Assembly: GCA_963782185.1 (NCBI GenBank) | Contig: CAWAJB010000018.1 | Span: forward strand, 1-64,000 | Direction of reading: 5' to 3' | Length of the DNA: 64,000 bases | From: RYN-230 sp963782185 | Lineage (GTDB): Bacteria; Actinomycetota; Actinomycetes; Streptosporangiales; Streptosporangiaceae | Part shown: one piece after another, positions 43,667-51,456 of the stretch | Numbering within the stretch: position 1 is the stretch's first letter | Layout of the letters: every line of letters starts with the position of its first letter | The notes under the pieces: model-generated | What the model saw: the letters and a program-made list of their open reading frames with translations, nothing else | What the model was told of the DNA's origin: nothing | Database searches by the model: none | Position numbers and translations under genes: made by a program

Positions 43667-45415
43667 GTGGGCACAGTTAGGTCACCCGTTGAATCACCTG
43701 CGGGCGCGTTGCCCCCGGGGGCGCATCGCGACGAACTGAGCCTGCTCCGCAGCCAGCTGACCAACCTGAGGGCGCTCCTCGTGCTGTCCATCCTGATGAC
43801 GGAGAGCGCGGACGACCAGCAGATCCTGCGGCTCGCCACGTCCGCGGCCGCCTCACTGGGCACCTGGCAGATCGCGGGTTTCGTGATCGGTGACGCGTGG
43901 CAGGCCGACGGCCGCCACTGTGGCACCCCCGCCCCGGAGCTGGCCGCCGAGCTCGGGGCCCTCCCCGAGACCGGCGGCCCGGTGACCAGCCTGGACGCCG
44001 GATGGGCCTGGGCGTACCCGTTGCGGAGCATCGCGGGGCGGCTCGGCCACCTGATCGTGCACGCCGCGCACGAGCCCGCGGTCGAGGAGCAGTTCCTGGC
44101 CCAGGTGCTGGCCCAGCAGACCGGCGTGGCGGTGTCCAACGCGCAACTGCACCGCCGTGAGCGCGACACCGCGGAGCAGCTGGCCGCCACGAACGGGGCG
44201 CTGGAGGGAACCGTGGCCACGCTCCGCCACGGCATGGCCGTCCACGAGCGGCTCACCCGGGTCGCGGCGGCCGGCGAGGGCGCGGCCGGCATCGCCGAGG
44301 CCCTGCACGACCTCACCGGGCTCGCGGTCGCGGTGGAGGACCGCTACGGCAACCTGTCCGCGTGGTCCGGCCCGGGCCGGCCCGCCCGGTACCCGAAGCC
44401 GCCCGCCTACGAGCGGGAGCAACTGCTGCGCCGTTTGATGACCGCGGGCCGGTCGGTCCGCGACGGCGGCCGGGTCGTCGCGCTGGCCTCGCCGCGCCCG
44501 GGGGTGGTCGGGCTGGTCGCGCTCATGGATCCCGGTCACCGGGCGGGTACCACGGACGTGATGGCCCTGGAGCACGGCGCCACCGTCCTCGCGGTCGAGC
44601 TGGCCCGGCTGCGCGGGATGGCCGACACCGAGCTGCGGATCCGCCGCGAGCTGGTCCAGGACCTGCTCACCGGCACCGACGACGAGAGCGCCTACCGGCG
44701 CGCCGAGGCGCTGGGCTACGACCTGGGCCGGCCGCACCAGGTCGCGGTGCTCGAGGTGGCCGAGAGCTCGCCGGCCCAGGAGGAGGTGCTGCACGCGACC
44801 CGGCGGGTCCTGCGCCTCCAGCATCTGCCCTGCCTGCTGGGCAGCATGGCCGGCACGGTGGTGATCGTGGCCGCCGCGGGGGCCGCCGGGGGCGGGGAGG
44901 GCTCCGGTGGCGGCGCCGACTGGGAGGCGCTGCGCACCGGCATCGTGGCTGAGCTGGGCGGCAGCCGCTGCCGGATGGGCGTCGGGGACGCCTACCCGCG
45001 GCCGTCCGAGCTGTCCCGCTCGCTGCGCGAGGCGCGCCTTGCGCTGCGGATGCAGAAAGCGTCCGCCTCGGCCGAGCGGACCTCGGTGTTCGCCGACCTC
45101 GACGTGCTCCGGATGCTGGCCGCGTCCGGCGACCTCACCGACGTGGAGGCGTTCGTCCGCAAGTGGCTCGGCACGCTCGCGGCCTACGACGAGCGCAAGC
45201 ACACCGAGCTGGTCAAGACGCTGATCCAGTACCTCCAGCACGGCGGCGGGTACGAGGCCACCTCCCGGGCCCTGTCCGTGCACCGCAGCACGCTGAAGTA
45301 CCGGCTGCAGCGGATCCGCGAGCTGACCGGGTTCGACCTGGGCAATCCCGAGACCCACTTCAACCTGCAGCTCGCGACCCGGGCCTACGTGACCCTGAGC
45401 GCCCTGCGGGACTAA
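43667..45415 (+). CDS. PucR/CdaR-type transcriptional regulator 2 with GAF domains
   Basis: A 582-residue paralogue of the regulator at 38171-39931, collinear over its whole length: GAF-like domain (LLVLSILMTESADDQQILRLA through LAQQTGVAVSNAQLHRRE), second sensory region (DLTGLAVAVEDRYGNLSAW), GGDEF-like module and the terminal helix-turn-helix RALSVHRSTLKYRLQRIRELTG with LQLATRAYVTL. A glycine-rich loop (AAGGGEGSGGG) is unique to this copy. The start is the GTG at 43667. It directly precedes the E1 alpha/beta and MetE-like genes and probably controls them. The existence of two paralogues suggests each half of the island answers to its own signal. Confidence 0.85.
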   Translation: MGTVRSPVESPAGALPPGAHRDELSLLRSQLTNLRALLVLSILMTESADDQQILRLATSAAASLGTWQIAGFVIGDAWQADGRHCGTPAPELAAELGALPETGGPVTSLDAGWAWAYPLRSIAGRLGHLIVHAAHEPAVEEQFLAQVLAQQTGVAVSNAQLHRRERDTAEQLAATNGALEGTVATLRHGMAVHERLTRVAAAGEGAAGIAEALHDLTGLAVAVEDRYGNLSAWSGPGRPARYPKPPAYEREQLLRRLMTAGRSVRDGGRVVALASPRPGVVGLVALMDPGHRAGTTDVMALEHGATVLAVELARLRGMADTELRIRRELVQDLLTGTDDESAYRRAEALGYDLGRPHQVAVLEVAESSPAQEEVLHATRRVLRLQHLPCLLGSMAGTVVIVAAAGAAGGGEGSGGGADWEALRTGIVAELGGSRCRMGVGDAYPRPSELSRSLREARLALRMQKASASAERTSVFADLDVLRMLAASGDLTDVEAFVRKWLGTLAAYDERKHTELVKTLIQYLQHGGGYEATSRALSVHRSTLKYRLQRIRELTGFDLGNPETHFNLQLATRAYVTLSALRD

Positions 45416-45510
45416 GCCTGCGTGACTGAGCCTGGGCGTCGCAGGCGCGGCGCTCAGTTGGTCCGGCCAGGACGAGGCTGCGTGCGCGGCGCCACCGTAG
45501 CGTCCTGGTC

Positions 45511-46488
45511 ATGGACGGCGCAGATGACCTGGAGCTCTTCGCGCAGATGTGCTTCCTGCGGCGTTTCGAGGAGCGGGCCGACACGCTGTACCGGCAGGGC
45601 CTGATCCACGGCCCGGTGCACCTGGGACTCGGCCAGGAAGCGGTCGCCGTCGGCGCCGCGTCCGTGCTCCGCCCCGGCGACTACTCGCTGGGCACCTACC
45701 GGGGCCACGCGCACGCGCTGGCCCGCGGCGCCCCGGCGGACGCGGTCCTCGCCGAGCTGCTCGGCCGCGAGGGCGGGATCTGCGGCGGCAAGGGCGGGTC
45801 GATGCACATCACCAGCGTGGAACACGGCTACTACGGCTCCTACGCGATCGTCGGCGCGCACCTGCCGATCGCCTGCGGGCTGGCCTGGGCCTCGACGATC
45901 CAGGGCACCGGGCAGGTGACCGTGTGCTTCTTCGGCGACGGCACAACCAACATCGGGGCGTTCCACGAGGCGGTCAACCTGGCCGCGGTGTGGCGACTGC
46001 CGGTCGTGTTCGTGTGCGAGAACAACTGGTACATGGAGTACACCCCGATCGGGGACGTGATCCCGGTCGCGCTGCCCGCCGCTGACCGGGCCGCCGCGTA
46101 CGGGCTGGACCGGATCGTGGTGGACGGGAACGACGTGTCCGCGGTCCGGCAGGTGGTCGGCGACGCGGTCCGTGCCGCCCGGGACGGCCGCGGGCCGAGC
46201 CTGGTCGAGGCGCAGACCTACCGGCTCAAGGGCCACTCGGCCGCGGACGGCGGCGCGTACCGGCCGGCCGAGGAGGTCGCGCGCTGGCGCGAGCGGGACC
46301 CGCTGCTGCTCGCCCGGGCCGCACTGGCGGCCGGGGGGACGGCCCCGGAGAAGCTCGACGAGATCGACGCGCGGATCAAGGCCGACCTGGCCGAGCTGGC
46401 CCGGCAGGTGCTGGCCCGGCCCGTCCCCGACCCGGCCGGGGCCTGGACCGACGTGTGGAGCGATGGGAGCTGGCAGTGGCGGAACTGA
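45511..46488 (+). CDS. TPP-dependent dehydrogenase E1 component, alpha subunit
   Basis: 325 residues of the pyruvate/acetoin/branched-chain 2-oxo acid dehydrogenase E1-alpha family. QMCFLRRFEERADTLYRQGLIHGPVHLGLGQEAVAVG, the GGKGGSMH loop and the ThDP-binding motif GDGTTNIGAFHEAVNLAAVWRLPVVFVCENN (about residues 142-172) are all present. Length and sequence are closest to the acetoin-dehydrogenase type (AcoA). The beta subunit overlaps by 13 bases. No lipoyl E2 or lipoamide dehydrogenase E3 gene is in view, so the usual complex is incomplete here. In this setting it may cleave an acetoin-like or 2-oxo intermediate of the CoM pathway. Confidence 0.87.
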   Translation: MDGADDLELFAQMCFLRRFEERADTLYRQGLIHGPVHLGLGQEAVAVGAASVLRPGDYSLGTYRGHAHALARGAPADAVLAELLGREGGICGGKGGSMHITSVEHGYYGSYAIVGAHLPIACGLAWASTIQGTGQVTVCFFGDGTTNIGAFHEAVNLAAVWRLPVVFVCENNWYMEYTPIGDVIPVALPAADRAAAYGLDRIVVDGNDVSAVRQVVGDAVRAARDGRGPSLVEAQTYRLKGHSAADGGAYRPAEEVARWRERDPLLLARAALAAGGTAPEKLDEIDARIKADLAELARQVLARPVPDPAGAWTDVWSDGSWQWRN

Positions 46489-47474
46489 CCTACCGGCAGG
46501 CCGTCGCCGCGGCGCTGGCCCAGGAAATGGCCCGCGACGGCCGGGTGGTGCTGCTCGGTGAGGACGTCGGCTCCGGCGGCGTGTTCAAGACCACCGGGGG
46601 GCTGCGGGAGCGGTTCGGGGCGGACCGGGTCCGGGACACCCCGATCTCCGAGCAGGCCATCGCGGGCGCGGCCATGGGTGCGGCCATGGCCGGGCTGCGG
46701 CCGGTGGCCGAGATCATGTTCTCCGACTTCTACGCGACCTGCTGGGATCAGGTGGCCAACGAGATCGCGAAGGTCCGCTACATGACCGGCGGGCAGGTCA
46801 GCCTGCCGCTGGTACTGCGCGGCGCGAACGGCTCCGGCGGGCTCGGGTTCGGCAGCCAGCACGGCCAGTCGGCCGAGAACTGGGCGATGACCGTGCCCGG
46901 CCTGAAGATCGCCTCCCCGTCCGGCCCGGCCGAGGCGTTCGGGCTGCTCGCCGCGGCCATCCGGGACGACGACCCGGTCATGGTGTTCGAGCACAAGGCG
47001 CTGTACGGGCGCAAGGAGGACATCGGCGACGGCGAGCACGTGCTGCCGCTCGGCCAGGCCCGGATCGTGCGGCCGGGTTCCGACGTGACCCTGGTCGGGC
47101 TGTCCATCACGGTGGGCACCTGCCTGGCCGCCGCCCAGGAACTGGCCGCCGGGGGGATCGAGGCCGAGATCATCGACCTGCGGACGCTGGTGCCGCTGGA
47201 CGTGGCCACCGTGCTGGCGTCAGTAGCACGAACCGGGCGGCTGGTGGTGGCCGAGGAGAACCCCGGCCAGCTCGGCTGGGGGGCCTCGATCGCGGCGATC
47301 GCAGCGCAGGAGGCGTTCGGCGACCTGTCCGCCCCGGTCACCCGGGTCAGCGGCGGCAACGTGCCGCTGCCGGTGGCCGCCTCCCTCGAGGCCGAGGTAG
47401 ATGTGTCGGCCGCCCGGGTGGTGGGGGCTGTGCGCAGTGTGCTGGGTGCCGGCCAGCCGGTGGTTCCCAGGTAG
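46476..47474 (+). CDS. TPP-dependent dehydrogenase E1 component, beta subunit
   Basis: 332 residues from a GTG with GGGAG upstream, overlapping the alpha gene. LTYRQAVAAALAQEMARDGRVVLLGEDVGSGGVFKTTGGL, RVRDTPISEQAIAGAAMGAAMAGLRPVAEIMFSDF and SQHGQSAENWAMTVPGLKIASPSGPAEAFGLL are canonical E1-beta blocks (ThDP glutamate in GED and in SEQ). The C-terminal transketolase domain (EIIDLRTLVPLD) is complete. It forms the alpha2beta2 E1 with the preceding gene. The carrier that accepts the product is not encoded in the window. The MetE-like gene follows within 35 bases. Confidence 0.87.
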   Translation: MAELTYRQAVAAALAQEMARDGRVVLLGEDVGSGGVFKTTGGLRERFGADRVRDTPISEQAIAGAAMGAAMAGLRPVAEIMFSDFYATCWDQVANEIAKVRYMTGGQVSLPLVLRGANGSGGLGFGSQHGQSAENWAMTVPGLKIASPSGPAEAFGLLAAAIRDDDPVMVFEHKALYGRKEDIGDGEHVLPLGQARIVRPGSDVTLVGLSITVGTCLAAAQELAAGGIEAEIIDLRTLVPLDVATVLASVARTGRLVVAEENPGQLGWGASIAAIAAQEAFGDLSAPVTRVSGGNVPLPVAASLEAEVDVSAARVVGAVRSVLGAGQPVVPR

Positions 47475-47509
47475 TTCAGCAGTGCCTGTCAGCAGAAAGG
47501 CTGAGATCA

Positions 47510-48550
47510 ATGGAGATTCGCGGTGAAGAAGTCCTGCTGCCCGTCTCGGCGGTATCGGCGTTCCCCCGGCCGCACTGGCTGCAGGGCCGGGTACTCGGCT
47601 CGCTGAGCGAGCCGGTCTACCGCAGCCACAACCTGCGGGTGGCCTACGAGGACGCCTGCCACATCTGCGCGGACGAGCAGGAAAAGGCCGGGCTGGACAT
47701 CCTGTGCGACGGGGCCCAGTACTACGAATGGGAGGCGCCCGGCTTCCAGCTGGAGCCGATCTTCCACTTCATCCCGGAGAACCTGGGCGGCTTCCGGCCG
47801 TACGGCCCCCCCGGGGAGGGCGCGAAGTACCGGCCGTTCTACCAGGCCGTGGTCAAGGACAAGATCACCTGGGAGCGGCCCGTCTTCGAGAGCGTGGTCA
47901 TGACCATGCAGAACGTCACCGACAAGCCGTTCAAGGTGGCCTTCCTCGGCCCGGCCCAGCAGAGCGTCATCGTCAAGGACGAGTTCTACGGCGACCAGGT
48001 CGCGGTGGCCCGGGATCTGGCCATCGCGCTCAACCAGGAGCTGAAGTACCTGGTCAGCATCGGGCTGGAGGCGGTGCAGCTGATCGACGTGCTGCCGCCG
48101 TACACCACCGACATGTGGCAGATCGAAATGCAGAACATCCTGTTCGACGGCGTCGACGCGATCAAGTTCTGGCACGTCTGCTACGGCAGCGTGGACGGCC
48201 AGCGGGACATCTTCGACAACCATGCCGCGTCGATGATGCCGCTGTTCAAGGAGTCGCCCGCCGACGTGGTCCACCTGGAATTCACCAACAAGGGCTTCGA
48301 CGAGCTGGAGGCGTTCCGCGACTTCCCCACCGACAAGGTGCTCGGCGTGGGCGTGGTGGACGCGAAGAACTTGCAGGTCGAGACCCCCGAGCAGATCGAG
48401 GGCCGGATCAGGCGCGCTCTGGAGGTCGTCCCGGCCGACCGGCTGCTGGTCGCCCCGGACTGCGGGCTGGGGTACTTCAGCCGGACCGCCGCCTACGCCA
48501 AGCTCCGCAGCATGGGGCAGGCCGCCCAGGCTGTGCGGAGCACCCTCTGA
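47510..48550 (+). CDS. MetE-fold zinc methyl/alkyl transferase, candidate epoxyalkane:CoM transferase 1
   Basis: 346 residues of the cobalamin-independent methionine synthase (C-terminal domain) superfamily, to which epoxyalkane:coenzyme M transferase belongs. FWHVCYGSV supplies His222-x-Cys224 and APDCGLGYFSR supplies Cys318, the thiolate-activating zinc site. DILCDGAQYYEW, KVAFLGPAQQSVI and AVQLIDVLPP are the barrel-strand blocks. It is too short for full MetE and lacks the folate-binding N-domain. It is co-directional with the E1 genes and is followed by a hairpin. It differs clearly from the second copy at 59393, so the substrates or thiols may differ. Confidence 0.78.
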   Translation: MEIRGEEVLLPVSAVSAFPRPHWLQGRVLGSLSEPVYRSHNLRVAYEDACHICADEQEKAGLDILCDGAQYYEWEAPGFQLEPIFHFIPENLGGFRPYGPPGEGAKYRPFYQAVVKDKITWERPVFESVVMTMQNVTDKPFKVAFLGPAQQSVIVKDEFYGDQVAVARDLAIALNQELKYLVSIGLEAVQLIDVLPPYTTDMWQIEMQNILFDGVDAIKFWHVCYGSVDGQRDIFDNHAASMMPLFKESPADVVHLEFTNKGFDELEAFRDFPTDKVLGVGVVDAKNLQVETPEQIEGRIRRALEVVPADRLLVAPDCGLGYFSRTAAYAKLRSMGQAAQAVRSTL

Positions 48551-48562
48551 GGCGGTAACGTC

Positions 48563-48592
48563 GGCCCCAGGTGGCGGCAGTCACCTGGGGCC
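48563..48592 (+). terminator. Hairpin after MetE-like gene 1
   Basis: GGCCCCAGGTG and CACCTGGGGCC are perfect 11-base arms with an eight-base loop, 12 bases past the stop of the 47510-48550 gene. It is a likely terminator of the E1/MetE-like operon. Confidence 0.7.
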
Positions 48593-48613
48593 GGGCTCCA
48601 GGGGAGGGCAGGC

Positions 48614-49237
48614 ATGACCGCAGAGGCAGCCCGCGAGGTACTGGGCCTGGAGCTGCGTGTGGGGGATCACATCTGCGGGTTCTACCGCCAGCCCTCCGAG
48701 CGCGACGACATCCTCATCCCGTTCCTGGTCGAGGGGCTCGGGGCGGGCGACAAGTGCACCTGCGTGGTGGACAGCTGCACCCCGGATGACGTGCTGGCCA
48801 GCATGGCCGAGCACATCGAGGTGGACCCGTACGTCGCCGAGCGCCAGCTCGAGGTGCTGGACGCCAGCGGCACCTACCTGGCCGACGGCGGCTTTCTGCC
48901 CGAGCGGATGCTGAAGTTCTGGGAGGGCAAGGCCCGGCAGAACCCGCGCCCGGACGGTCCGGCCCGCGCCCGGAACATCGGCGACATGAGCTGGGCACAC
49001 CGCGACGAGGCGGTGGTCAGCGACCTGATGGGCTACGAGTCCGAGCTGAACCGGATCATGTCGAACTTCCCCCAGATCAACCTCTGCCTCTACGACCTGA
49101 CCCGGTGCTCCGGCGACCTGCTCATGGACGTGCTGAAAACGCACCCCAAGGCGCTGCTCGGCGGCATGGTCATCGACAACCCGTACTACCTGGACCCGGA
49201 CGAGTTCCTGGCCAGCCGCCTGGATCGGGACGGCTGA
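48614..49237 (+). CDS. MEDS-domain sensor protein 2
   Basis: 207 residues, a single MEDS domain homologous to the protein at 37520-38158: GDHICGFYRQPSERDDILIPFLVEGL with the His/Cys pair, GDKCTCVVDSCTPDDV, MLKFWEGKA, NIGDMSWAHRDEAVVSDLMGYESELNRI and PKALLGGMVIDNPYYLDPDEFL. The N-terminal region reads VLGLELRVGD. The ATG at 48614 has GGGGAGGG upstream. No DNA-binding domain is fused. The domain family is thought to sense small hydrocarbon derivatives. It stands between the MetE-like gene and an oligopeptidase gene, and its partner regulator is probably one of the two PucR-type proteins. Confidence 0.8.
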   Translation: MTAEAAREVLGLELRVGDHICGFYRQPSERDDILIPFLVEGLGAGDKCTCVVDSCTPDDVLASMAEHIEVDPYVAERQLEVLDASGTYLADGGFLPERMLKFWEGKARQNPRPDGPARARNIGDMSWAHRDEAVVSDLMGYESELNRIMSNFPQINLCLYDLTRCSGDLLMDVLKTHPKALLGGMVIDNPYYLDPDEFLASRLDRDG

Positions 49238-49258
49238 GCACTGTGACAGCTGAGCACC

Positions 49259-51394
49259 GTGACAGCTGAGCCCGGCGTGGCGGCTCCCCCGGCCGTCGCG
49301 CGGATCCCGGCCGGGCGGACCCATCACGGCGACACCGTGACCGACGAGTACTCCTGGCTGGCCGTCAAGGAGGACCCCGCGACGATCGCGTTCCTGGAAG
49401 CCGAGAACGCCTACACGCAGGCCCTGACGGCGGGCCAGGCCCCGCTCCGCGACGCGATCTTCGGCGAGATCAAGGCCCGGACCCAGGAGACCGACCTGTC
49501 GGTACCCTCCCGCAAGGGCGGCTGGTGGTACTACACCCGGACGGTCGAGGGGAAGCAGTACGCGCTGCACTGCCGGCGGGCCGTCCGGCCCTCGGATACG
49601 GGACCGCCGGAGGCTGGTGACGGCGGGCCGCTGGACGGCGAGGAGATCCTGCTCGACGGGAACGAGCTGGCCGGCGGCGGGCAGTTCTTCTCCCTCGGCG
49701 CGTTCAGCGTGAGCCCCGACGGGCGGCTGCTCGCCTACTCCACGGACTTCGCCGGCAGCGAGCGGTTCACGCTGCGGGTCAAGGACCTGGTCACCGGGGA
49801 GACCGTTCCCGACGAGATCCCCGGCACGTTCTACGGCGCCGCCTGGTCGGCCGACGCGTCGGCGCTGTTCTACGTGACCGTGGACGAGGCATGGCGCCCC
49901 TACCGGGTGTGGCGGCACGTCGTCGGGACCCCGGCCGCCAGCGACGTGGTGGTGTTCGAGGAGGCCGACGAGCGGTTCTGGGCCGGCGTAGCGCTGACCC
50001 GCAGCGAGCGCTTCCTGGTCATCCGCGCCTCCAGCAAGCTGACCAGCGAGGTGTGGCTGCTGGACGCCGCCGACCCGGGCGGGGAGTTCACGGTCGTGGC
50101 GCCGCGGCGTCAGGGCGTCGAGTACGAGGTCGAGCACCAGGTGAGCGAGGACGGCACGGACCGGCTGCTGATCCTGCACAACGACCACGCGGAGAACTTC
50201 GAGCTGGCCCAGGTTGAGCTGGCAGAGGCGGCACTGGCCGACCCCACGGCCTGGACGCCGCTGGTCCCCCACCGGACCGACACCCGGCTGCTCGGGGTGG
50301 ACGCATTCGCTGACCACCTCGTCGTCTACCTGCGCCAGGACGGGCTGACCGGGCTGCGGGTGCTGCGGGCCGACGGGAGCGAGCACGACATCTCGTTCCC
50401 GGAGCCGCTCTACCGGGTCTCGCCCGGCACGAACCCCGAGTACGCCGCGCGGGCCTACCGGCTGGGCTACGGCTCGCTGGTGACGCCGGACTCGGTGTAC
50501 GACTGCGACACGCGGACGGGTGAGCTGACCCTGCTGTGGCGCCGCCCGGTGCTGCCCCTGCCGGGCGGGGCCGGGTACGACCCGGCCGCCTACGAGGAGC
50601 ACCGGCTGTGGGCGACCGCACCGGACGGTACCCGGGTCCCGATCTCGCTGGTCTGCCGCGCGGGAATGCCGCGCGACGGCCAGGCGCCGTTCGTGCTGTA
50701 CGGCTACGGCAGCTACGAGATCCCGGCCGACCCGGGCTTCTCCATCCCCCGGCTGTCCCTGCTGGACCGGGGGTTCGGCTACGCGATCGCGCATGTCCGC
50801 GGCGGGGGCGAGCTGGGCCGCCGGTGGTACGGCGACGGCAAGATGCTCAGCAAGATCAATACCTTCACCGACTTCGTGGCGTGCGCGCGGCATCTGGCCA
50901 GTGAGGGCTGGACGTCGCCGGGGCGCCTGGTCGCGCGGGGCGGCTCGGCGGGCGGGCTGCTGGTGGGCGCGGCGCTGAACATCGACCCGGGCGCGTTCGG
51001 GGCCGTGGTCGCCCAGGTCCCGTTCGTGGACGCGCTGACCAGCATCCTGGACCCGTCCCTGCCGCTGACGGTCACCGAGTGGGAGGAGTGGGGCGACCCG
51101 CTGCACGACCCCGAGGTCTACCGCTACATGAAGTCCTATTCGCCGTACGAGAACATCGCCGCCGACCGCGACTACCCCCCGGTGCTGGCCGTCACCAGCC
51201 TCAACGACACCCGGGTGCTGTATACCGAGCCGGCCAAGTGGGTCGCCCGGCTCCAGGCGAAGGCACGCGGCGGCCCGTTCCTGCTGAAGACCGAGATGGC
51301 CGCCGGGCACGGCGGGCGCAGCGGCCGGTACGACGCGTGGCACGAGGAGGCCCTGGTCCTGGCCTGGATCGTGGCTACCGCCGCGCAGGCCTGA
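49259..51394 (+). CDS. S9 family oligopeptidase (oligopeptidase B/prolyl oligopeptidase type)
   Basis: A 711-residue cytosolic peptidase. The N-terminal beta-propeller begins DEYSWLAVKEDPATIAFLEAEN (about residues 1-400). The catalytic alpha/beta-hydrolase domain has Ser in ARGGSAGGLLVGAALN, Asp in VTSLNDTRVLYTEPAKW and His in AAGHGGRSGRYD, with YGYGSYEIPADPGFS and HVRGGGELGRRWYGDGK typical of oligopeptidase B. The start is the GTG at 49259. It sits in a 16-base direct duplication (GTGACAGCTGAGC at 49243 and 49259). It is convergent with the aldehyde dehydrogenase gene. It has no obvious role in CoM metabolism and may be a chromosomal gene left inside the island. Confidence 0.9.
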   Translation: MTAEPGVAAPPAVARIPAGRTHHGDTVTDEYSWLAVKEDPATIAFLEAENAYTQALTAGQAPLRDAIFGEIKARTQETDLSVPSRKGGWWYYTRTVEGKQYALHCRRAVRPSDTGPPEAGDGGPLDGEEILLDGNELAGGGQFFSLGAFSVSPDGRLLAYSTDFAGSERFTLRVKDLVTGETVPDEIPGTFYGAAWSADASALFYVTVDEAWRPYRVWRHVVGTPAASDVVVFEEADERFWAGVALTRSERFLVIRASSKLTSEVWLLDAADPGGEFTVVAPRRQGVEYEVEHQVSEDGTDRLLILHNDHAENFELAQVELAEAALADPTAWTPLVPHRTDTRLLGVDAFADHLVVYLRQDGLTGLRVLRADGSEHDISFPEPLYRVSPGTNPEYAARAYRLGYGSLVTPDSVYDCDTRTGELTLLWRRPVLPLPGGAGYDPAAYEEHRLWATAPDGTRVPISLVCRAGMPRDGQAPFVLYGYGSYEIPADPGFSIPRLSLLDRGFGYAIAHVRGGGELGRRWYGDGKMLSKINTFTDFVACARHLASEGWTSPGRLVARGGSAGGLLVGAALNIDPGAFGAVVAQVPFVDALTSILDPSLPLTVTEWEEWGDPLHDPEVYRYMKSYSPYENIAADRDYPPVLAVTSLNDTRVLYTEPAKWVARLQAKARGGPFLLKTEMAAGHGGRSGRYDAWHEEALVLAWIVATAAQA

Positions 51395-51403
51395 ACTGGC
51401 TGG

Positions 51404-51456
51404 GCGGGCCAGCCGCCGAGCGGGCCAGCCGCTGAGCGGGCCAGCCGCTGAGCGGG
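51404..51456. repeat. Three and a half 16-bp tandem repeats between convergent genes
   Basis: GCGGGCCAGCCGCYGA occurs three times in perfect register (51404, 51420, 51436) and partly a fourth time up to the stop codon of the aldehyde dehydrogenase gene. It separates two convergent genes and may act as a terminator for both. Confidence 0.8.

Noticed and set aside
47510..48550. Methionine synthase MetE
   Set aside because: The protein has only the C-terminal zinc barrel and half the MetE length, and it sits among CoM-related genes; the same reasoning applies to 59393-60490.
48581..51343. A 920-codon open frame on the minus strand
   Set aside because: It lies opposite the MEDS 2 and oligopeptidase genes, has no recognisable domain and has the Gly/Arg/His-rich composition of a GC-bias shadow.
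51404..51456. Regular repeats that might suggest a CRISPR array
   Set aside because: The 16-base units are directly adjacent without spacers, and no cas genes are in the window; the same holds for the other tandem arrays.
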